Shown: piece by piece, positions 8,001 to 11,421 of the stretch
How positions within the stretch are numbered: the stretch's first letter is position 1
Layout of the letters: each line of letters begins with the position of its first letter
Source: Fidelibacterota bacterium
GTDB taxonomy: Bacteria > Fidelibacterota > UBA2242
Assembly (NCBI GenBank): GCA_003527965.1
Contig: DPVY01000149.1
Coordinates: 1 to 11,421 of the forward strand
Reading direction: 5' to 3'
Length of the DNA stretch: 11,421 bases
Program-made: the position numbers and the translations under genes
The notes under the pieces: model-generated
Database searches by the model: none
What the model was told of the DNA's origin: nothing
What the model saw: the letters and a program-made list of their open reading frames with translations, nothing else

Positions 8001-9750
8001 GTGCCTGTTTATACCGTGACACAATGCCGTCCAATTCCTCTTTGCTTATTTTTTTTATTTTGTTGATTTTTTTCAACACCTCAAATTGAAATTGGCTTCG
8101 TAGTCCAGCCAGCCCGATCAGTATTCCCTTTGTTTCCGATAGATCGCCGTTTTTTATCAATTCTTGAATTTCCGGTATCAATGTCGTTAAACTCATTTTT
8201 CTCTGTACCGTCAGTGGTGATACTCCAATTTTACCCGCTATTTCTTCATAATTCATTCCCACATCGTATAATTTTTTATAAGCGTTTGCCGTCTCTATCG
8301 GGTTCATCTCCTCTCTTGCCAGATTCTCCGCAACCTGAATAGCAAACAACTCTTTTTTGTCCTTGACATTAAATACCCGTGCCGGTATATCTTTCAATCC
8401 CGCTATTCTCGAAGCCCTCCACCGTCTTTCACCAAATATTATCTTATATTTACCGTCCTTTTGCGGTTGCACTCCAATCGGCTGCATCAAACCTATTTTC
8501 TTAATACTGTCACCAAGTTTACGAAGCGATTCCTGACTAAATGTCTCCCTTGGTTGCCCTTCGTCCCGCTCTATCATTTCCAGCGGTATTCCGATAGTCA
8601 TTTCAGGCTTCTTCTTCACGACCGTATTTTGATAGGGGTTGACATGAACTATCTTGCCGGTTGACGTAGTACGCTGATGCGATTTCTCTATCTTCTCCGC
8701 CTGTTTCCCTTTCTCCTTTTTCCCTGCAATCTCACTCCATATATCAAGAAACGTTTGCTCCTCATCTGTAAATAGCTCGTCATAGTCCTTGCCGTTATAG
8801 CCTTTGTTTATTGCAAATCTTAATGATATTTCTCCGCTCAGATACCCGCTCAATATCTCTGGCGAAACATAGTTCGTCCGGCATACGTTAGGTGTATTGC
8901 CCAGCGTTTCCGATACTGTTTTTAATGCTTCGGTTACTACTTTTTTACGCTCTTTATTATCCTTCTTTACGCCCTGCTGGCACAGGTAATCTGTGAATTC
9001 AACATTTGCCCTGAATGTTCGCAAGTCCTTTGCCGTAAGACCGTAATCGCTTAAATATTTATTTACCGCCATGGCGCTTATATTACTCCGGTTGTCAATC
9101 TGAAATAGCCGCTTACCCGGTATTTTTTTCAATTCTCTTAATGCCTCTACTACTTCAGGATCGTCTATTTCGTGATATTGATGAACTTTCTTTTTGCCGA
9201 TATAATCCAATACCGCGATGTCATCTTTGAATATCAGGTTCCCTTTTTCAAGAGTTGTTATTCCATGCGTATCAAAATCCTGCGTGTGTTTTTCAGTCCC
9301 AACCCTGGCGCCGGTTATGTCGATTATTTTAACCGCCAGCGCCGTATATTTCCTTAGCCTGTTTTTTCCATTCAGGTCGTTATTGACCGATTCCCGTAAT
9401 TCAGGGATCCGCTCCACCGCATTGTTTATTCTATTGTATTTTTCAGCCTGTTGTTGTTCTACAAATTTCGGTTGGTATTTCCGCTGGAGTTTCCCTCTAC
9501 TGTCTCTCCATTCATGCGTATATTTATCATGTTTTTCATAGGCGTAAGCGTGTTTTGCGCCCTCAGGCACGCCGTGCTTTTTATATTCTTCTGCTGTAAG
9601 TGGCTTTCTACTAAATGAGGGCTTTGCCTGTACTTTCCGCTGTCTCTCATTTGGTTTTTCACCATATTGAACATTTCCATGCTTATCATACCAATATTTA
9701 CCGCCCCGCTTACCCGGCTGCTTTACCCTGGATTTTATTAACAATCTCAT
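5095..9750 (-). CDS. giant polyvalent protein: topoisomerase IB, ParB/KorB-like, possible ART-like, LPD1-like zincin metallopeptidase
   Basis: 1551 residues; GAGGA (9757-9761) lies 6 bases before ATG. Order: (a) N-terminal peptide GKRGGKYWYDKHGNVQYGEK (13-32). (b) Residues about 85-310, topoisomerase IB: candidate catalytic R149 (TGARVG), K186 (YIGKKKV), R244 (KDLRTF), N285 in place of His, and tyrosine Y294 (GNTPNVCRTNY). (c) Linker 356-375. (d) Residues about 383-545, ParB: IIFGERRWRAS (437-447), ENLAREEMNPIE (475-486) and a KorB-like helix-turn-helix (499-521). (e) Linkers 687-736, Lys/Arg-rich. (f) AT-rich module 737-918, possibly ADP-ribosyltransferase-like, ending in an acidic run. (g) Residues about 1006-1110, LPD-type (FPSREDGMKYMAEHAEEIL). 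(h) LPD1-like 1135-1245 with FGNW, AFGARG and zincin HEYFH (1229-1233). (i) YWGEPHEMVARAF (1472-1484), usual C-terminal to this peptidase. Known polyvalent proteins are thought to enter the host with phage or plasmid DNA; that role here is inferred. Confidence 0.9.
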   Translation of the reverse strand: MRLLIKSRVKQPGKRGGKYWYDKHGNVQYGEKPNERQRKVQAKPSFSRKPLTAEEYKKHGVPEGAKHAYAYEKHDKYTHEWRDSRGKLQRKYQPKFVEQQQAEKYNRINNAVERIPELRESVNNDLNGKNRLRKYTALAVKIIDITGARVGTEKHTQDFDTHGITTLEKGNLIFKDDIAVLDYIGKKKVHQYHEIDDPEVVEALRELKKIPGKRLFQIDNRSNISAMAVNKYLSDYGLTAKDLRTFRANVEFTDYLCQQGVKKDNKERKKVVTEALKTVSETLGNTPNVCRTNYVSPEILSGYLSGEISLRFAINKGYNGKDYDELFTDEEQTFLDIWSEIAGKKEKGKQAEKIEKSHQRTTSTGKIVHVNPYQNTVVKKKPEMTIGIPLEMIERDEGQPRETFSQESLRKLGDSIKKIGLMQPIGVQPQKDGKYKIIFGERRWRASRIAGLKDIPARVFNVKDKKELFAIQVAENLAREEMNPIETANAYKKLYDVGMNYEEIAGKIGVSPLTVQRKMSLTTLIPEIQELIKNGDLSETKGILIGLAGLRSQFQFEVLKKINKIKKISKEELDGIVSRYKQAQDQTSLFAMDNRSVITGVSQINKNKVESVKRQLSTLLGSLVEAAEKIIDKNNYKLAPAILKEQGKLKRTKDELKLLQTYLGTIVKELESADAFFHSGGTVDQYLSKQGVKKESRKKRRKRVKKSVLYLSKSVVKQHTRKTKTGKITNVKQYINKKTKKQNKSNDYLKSNFRYIDNKTSKIEGYGKGLRDVIHTGRIFHSCTLEGLANLLNNRSDIETSFSTGTSTKLFGREMVIVLKDKERKGKYTPYDSDAGKNYGYDEFRTKFDEDDIEKVFISDRLNEIWNNDYEEDDESEEAEIADLLYEIAEDFAIKYSPAPKSLDRFLNINPIDKSIRYLLKGKVFPVGHVSVRKDGTIWKKIRKTGKPEDWKEIRGAAKKRVLAQRKGNITDFGKRIGGARKDTANFGFSKRGSKKKSSISSPWRDKYIVLKKVDGSGWTVGKKGDRYGFTSRSDMVFPTEKEAEKAIPLYAVAQSHSVFKDRDNKDEFAIYKRVGKGKLFKVVNKTFPSREDGMKYMAEHAEEILNIKTSFGEEILPVPEIAIRTGTVRRKGDATPKMFMSKFSPRGIEFGNWNNQDERQQVLNHTYDGLLDLADVLGVTPKDLMLGGELAIAFGARGQGLSGAKAHYERDYGVINLTKMKGAGSLAHEYFHALDHYLARKDTKSSPEKVKNKRGDSVYKISSIRMDFLSHGASYKSKLRPEIKDVYKKLMQTIYKKDKKYVEDKKQADKFVGKAKEQLKTELAEVRSSLKSDLTKTYTWRKNTRGLLPASAKQLAEYDKLANTLLEDKDRKIKYIVPETARKRSAYALGHRSNDTIEAISKIYKEVRNRSGFDSQNRWGALDRVASAMNMYDVRLQMFEDANKSTEKIKQVPTSYAMEAKKMDQARTSDYWGEPHEMVARAFSSYVEDKIAKKGNQSDFIVYRAHGGILLPMLDGFIAKPYPEGKERDVINKAFDNLFKIIRKNKELRG

Positions 9751-9789
9751 TATCTATCCTCAGTTTTCGGCTCATCATCTACGCGCCTG

Positions 9790-10437
9790 TTAATTCCGCT
9801 TCTTTTCCCTCATCTTCTTTCTCAATGGCAGTTCAAACCCGATTTTAAATTGAAAATCATCTCTTTGTAAGCCCTGCTTTTCATACCTTAATTGTATAAA
9901 CCAACTACCAATTTTTATATCATTGTAAGTGGCAATGTCATAAGTTTTATCTACAGGATTAACAGATAACTCAATATTCCCCGTTACCTTTACGGAAGTA
10001 ATAATTGTGGGGAATTCCCAATTGACATACTTACAACCAAAAGCAATATAATGTCCCGGTGCAAGAGGTATGTTCTCAAATTCTGCAACCAGTTTTTTAC
10101 TGTCAAGTGGTTTGTTATATTTCTTTACAGGTGCATGTTTTAACGCATATCCAACCGTATAAACTCCACGTTTATACCGTATGTCAATCTGGTTATATCG
10201 AAGCGGCTTAGAACGCTTGTAAACATATTTCTCTCTTACAAAAACATGCTTAGTCTCTATCGTTTTCCAATAGATTTCTTCCCTGAATAGCCCTCTGCCG
10301 TTTTCTCTCTCAATCTGATTTTCTATATAAAGATTATCATTCTTAATTCCATAAGCAAATTCGTAGTCCAGTGGATTAACATCAAGAGGTGTTTGTATTG
10401 ACAGACTGGAAAATAATACTAATGCAAGCCAATTCAT
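9790..10437 (-). CDS. beta-rich hypothetical protein with possible signal sequence, 215 aa
   Basis: I recognise no family. The start is put at ATG 10437 because it gives a hydrophobic N-terminus (MNWLALVLFSSLSIQTPL) like a signal sequence, although that region lacks basic residues and no Shine-Dalgarno is visible. An in-frame GTG at 10494 would add 19 residues and read through the hairpin at 10456-10478, which I think unlikely. The rest has alternating polar and aromatic residues (YWKTIETKHVFVREKYVYK; IGSWFIQLRYEKQG; FQFKIGFELPLRKK), suggesting many beta strands and a final amphipathic strand. It ends in a basic tail. It could be exported or outer-membrane associated and act as a passenger gene unrelated to the DNA functions around it. 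It is AT-rich (about 30% GC in the line counted). Its stop is 39 bases before the polyvalent gene start. Confidence 0.65.
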   Translation of the reverse strand: MNWLALVLFSSLSIQTPLDVNPLDYEFAYGIKNDNLYIENQIERENGRGLFREEIYWKTIETKHVFVREKYVYKRSKPLRYNQIDIRYKRGVYTVGYALKHAPVKKYNKPLDSKKLVAEFENIPLAPGHYIAFGCKYVNWEFPTIITSVKVTGNIELSVNPVDKTYDIATYNDIKIGSWFIQLRYEKQGLQRDDFQFKIGFELPLRKKMREKKRN

Positions 10438-10455
10438 ATAATTTAGGCACAGGAA

Positions 10456-10478
10456 ACCACGTGGGCTTGCCCCGTGGT
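10456..10478. promoter_or_regulatory. strong stem-loop in the leader of the 215-aa gene
   Basis: ACCACG (10456-10461) pairs with CGTGGT (10473-10478). After a bulged T, GGG pairs with CCC around a CTTG loop, giving 9 base pairs. It lies 18 bases upstream of ATG 10437. No T-run follows in the direction of transcription, so it is not a standard intrinsic terminator. A second pairing, GTGGGC (10461-10466) with GCCCAC (10489-10494), shares one base with it, so two folds may compete. In form it resembles REP or IS200/IS605-end hairpins, but no transposase is visible. Confidence 0.5.
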
Positions 10479-10481
10479 AGG

Positions 10482-10643
10482 TTACTCTGCCCACCTTCCA
10501 TGTTCTAATTCAACATCTTTGTTCTGTTCAATATATTTATAGCAGTCAACCTGTTTGTCTTCGTCCATCTCTGTTTCTTCAGGTTCATCTAAAGACAAAA
10601 GATCATCCCGCCGATTATTATATATTCGCAATTCAATAGCCAA
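10482..10643 (-). CDS. possible small acidic protein, up to 53 aa (uncertain)
   Basis: A frame open to TAA 10482-10484 encodes an acidic peptide (DLLSLDEPEETEMDEDKQVD, later CYKYIEQNKDVELEHGRWAE). The composition looks like real protein. Possible starts are TTG 10643, TTG 10631 or an internal ATG (Met of ETEMDED). None has a well-spaced Shine-Dalgarno: AAAGG (10644-10648) abuts the first TTG and is 12 bases from the second. It lies between the right-edge gene (stop at 10668) and the 215-residue gene. It may be a genuine small gene or the remnant of a frameshifted one. Confidence 0.4.
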   Translation of the reverse strand: MAIELRIYNNRRDDLLSLDEPEETEMDEDKQVDCYKYIEQNKDVELEHGRWAE

Positions 10644-10667
10644 CCTTTGTCATCCCGGTGATATGCT

Positions 10668-11421
10668 TTATAAACCATATTCATCTAATTCATATGTATT
10701 TAACTTAAACTTCTTTTTCGGGTCGATATTGCGGACAATCCGTTCAAGCCGCTCTATATTTCTCTCACATGACTTGATTTCCCAATCGCTGACAACCGGA
10801 TTACTTTTAATTTCCACCGCTTCATCGGTGCTTATTTCACTTATATCGTCAGATTTAACCGCAACGCCTTGTTTCTGTTTTCCCTTCAAGATAGACAATT
10901 TTGCCTTCAACTCGCCGATCTTCATCATTGTACCCTCGCGGATGCGCTGACCGGAGATGTTGAATTCAAGGGACTTGGAGAGGTTGTGTTTTTTATCTAA
11001 ATCATCAAGCAATTTCTTGGCAATTTTCCCCAAATAACTCGCTTTTTTCGTTTTAAATTGCTTATTGGTATTGAGGTTAACTGATATTGCCGGTACTTTT
11101 TCAAGAAGTAGTTTACCATCAAAATAAACCTTATTATAATCTTTATCCAATCGCTCTACAGTTATTTTTTTTAATATTTCTGGACGAGGATTGGCATCAT
11201 ATACAATACCACCATTTTCAGAAATCGAAACTGAATCACCAAATATTTTTTTTATATATTCTTTTTTCGTCTTAATATTCGTGTTCAATCCTCTTATATG
11301 TTCTTCTTTGCCGGTTTCATTCTTCGTCTTGATATTCTCATACTGTTTCACCGGAACGATCTTGCCACCCTTTGTTTTTCGTTGATGTGACCGTACTAAG
11401 GACTTGCGTAAATCGGCGCTA
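10668..11421 (-). CDS. C-terminal part of a larger unrecognised protein, 5'-truncated by the window edge
   Basis: The frame is open from the right edge (first full codon 11418-11420) to TAA 10668-10670, giving 250 residues. A GTG at 11351 could serve as a start but falls in the middle of the conserved linker, so the real start is almost certainly outside the window. Visible parts: the linker KSLVRSHQRKTKGGKIVPV then KQYEN (positions 11405-11334); a Lys-rich AT-rich module (to about 10981, including ISENGGIVYDANPRPEILKK); then a helical, probably coiled-coil C-terminus (AKKLLDDLDKKHNLSKSLEF, IGELKAKLSILKGKQ, ERNIERLERIVRNIDPKKK). I recognise no enzyme motif. The linker ties it to the polyvalent and InPase proteins, so it is probably another multidomain protein of the same set; fusion to a virion or entry protein is possible but unseen. 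Confidence 0.7.
   Translation of the reverse strand, partial: SADLRKSLVRSHQRKTKGGKIVPVKQYENIKTKNETGKEEHIRGLNTNIKTKKEYIKKIFGDSVSISENGGIVYDANPRPEILKKITVERLDKDYNKVYFDGKLLLEKVPAISVNLNTNKQFKTKKASYLGKIAKKLLDDLDKKHNLSKSLEFNISGQRIREGTMMKIGELKAKLSILKGKQKQGVAVKSDDISEISTDEAVEIKSNPVVSDWEIKSCERNIERLERIVRNIDPKKKFKLNTYELDEYGL

Noticed and set aside
10438..10494. GTG start at 10494 for the 215-aa gene
   Set aside because: It would translate through the hairpin, has no convincing ribosome site, and would bury the hydrophobic N-terminus at residue 20. I keep some doubt because the ATG also lacks a Shine-Dalgarno.
10382..10501. A 39-codon minus-strand frame from ATG 10501
   Set aside because: It has no Shine-Dalgarno, runs through the hairpin and overlaps the start of the 215-aa gene in another frame.
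10555..10950. A 131-codon plus-strand open frame near the right edge
   Set aside because: It overlaps the right-edge minus-strand gene, has Ser/Leu/Phe-rich shadow composition, and no family features.
11349..11351. GTG at 11351 as the start of the right-edge gene
   Set aside because: The frame stays open to the window edge and the codons before it encode the first half of the conserved linker, so the gene begins outside the window.
1..11421. tRNA genes, CRISPR arrays, insertion sequences, integrase or attachment sites
   Set aside because: I looked for cloverleaf arms, regular direct repeats, transposase motifs and terminal repeats. Nothing was convincing, and nearly all of the window is coding.

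Overview
This window reads as a piece of an uncultured bacterial virus or phage-like mobile element. All the genes I can support lie on the minus strand, so transcription runs from the right edge to the left. They are packed with 4-base ATGA or TTGA overlaps or gaps of a few bases, and most starts have a GAGGA-type Shine-Dalgarno. TAA, TAG and TGA all act as stops, so the genetic code looks standard. Strong Shine-Dalgarno use argues for a bacterial host that relies on it (Bacteroidota usually do not). I cannot name the host. No capsid, tail, integrase or tRNA gene is visible. GC is roughly 35-40% overall by eye but is strongly patchy: about 30% in some segments and 43-45% in others by hand counts.

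Layout in transcription order, right to left. (1) 11421-10668: C-terminal 250 residues of a larger unrecognised protein cut by the right edge. (2) 10667-10438: a spacer of about 230 bases with a doubtful acidic 53-residue ORF and a strong hairpin. (3) 10437-9790: a beta-rich 215-residue protein with a possible signal sequence. (4) 9750-5095: a 1551-residue polyvalent protein. It joins a topoisomerase IB, a ParB/KorB-like module, a possible ADP-ribosyltransferase-like module and an LPD1-like zincin metallopeptidase. (5) 5092-4617: a small Cys-rich protein and an HNH-type zinc protein. (6) 4620-3397: an N6-adenine/N4-cytosine DNA methyltransferase with a ParB/sulfiredoxin-like N-terminus. (7) 3375-3166: a small conserved hypothetical. 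(8) 3163-815: a SNF2-family helicase with a HARP-like N-terminal domain. (9) 818-660: a 52-residue protein. (10) 657-1: an InPase-type polyvalent domain protein cut by the left edge.

Taken together, this looks like a DNA-transaction and host-conflict region: methylation, DNA translocation or remodelling, topoisomerase, ParB-like DNA binding or clamp, HNH nuclease and peptidase. By analogy with known polyvalent proteins (large multidomain phage and plasmid proteins thought to enter the host with the DNA), the large proteins may protect or process incoming DNA. That role is inferred.

The most unusual signal is a short basic peptide of the form K-S-x-V-[KR]-x-H-x-R-x-T-K-x-G-K-[IV]-x-x-V-x-x-Y-x-N. 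It recurs four times in three proteins (positions 1-54, 7543-7614, 8626-8685, 11334-11405). Two copies sit exactly at the edge of AT-rich (30% GC) modules whose surroundings are about 43-45% GC. This suggests a linker-delimited cassette system by which these proteins exchange domains, or a shared targeting or processing signal.
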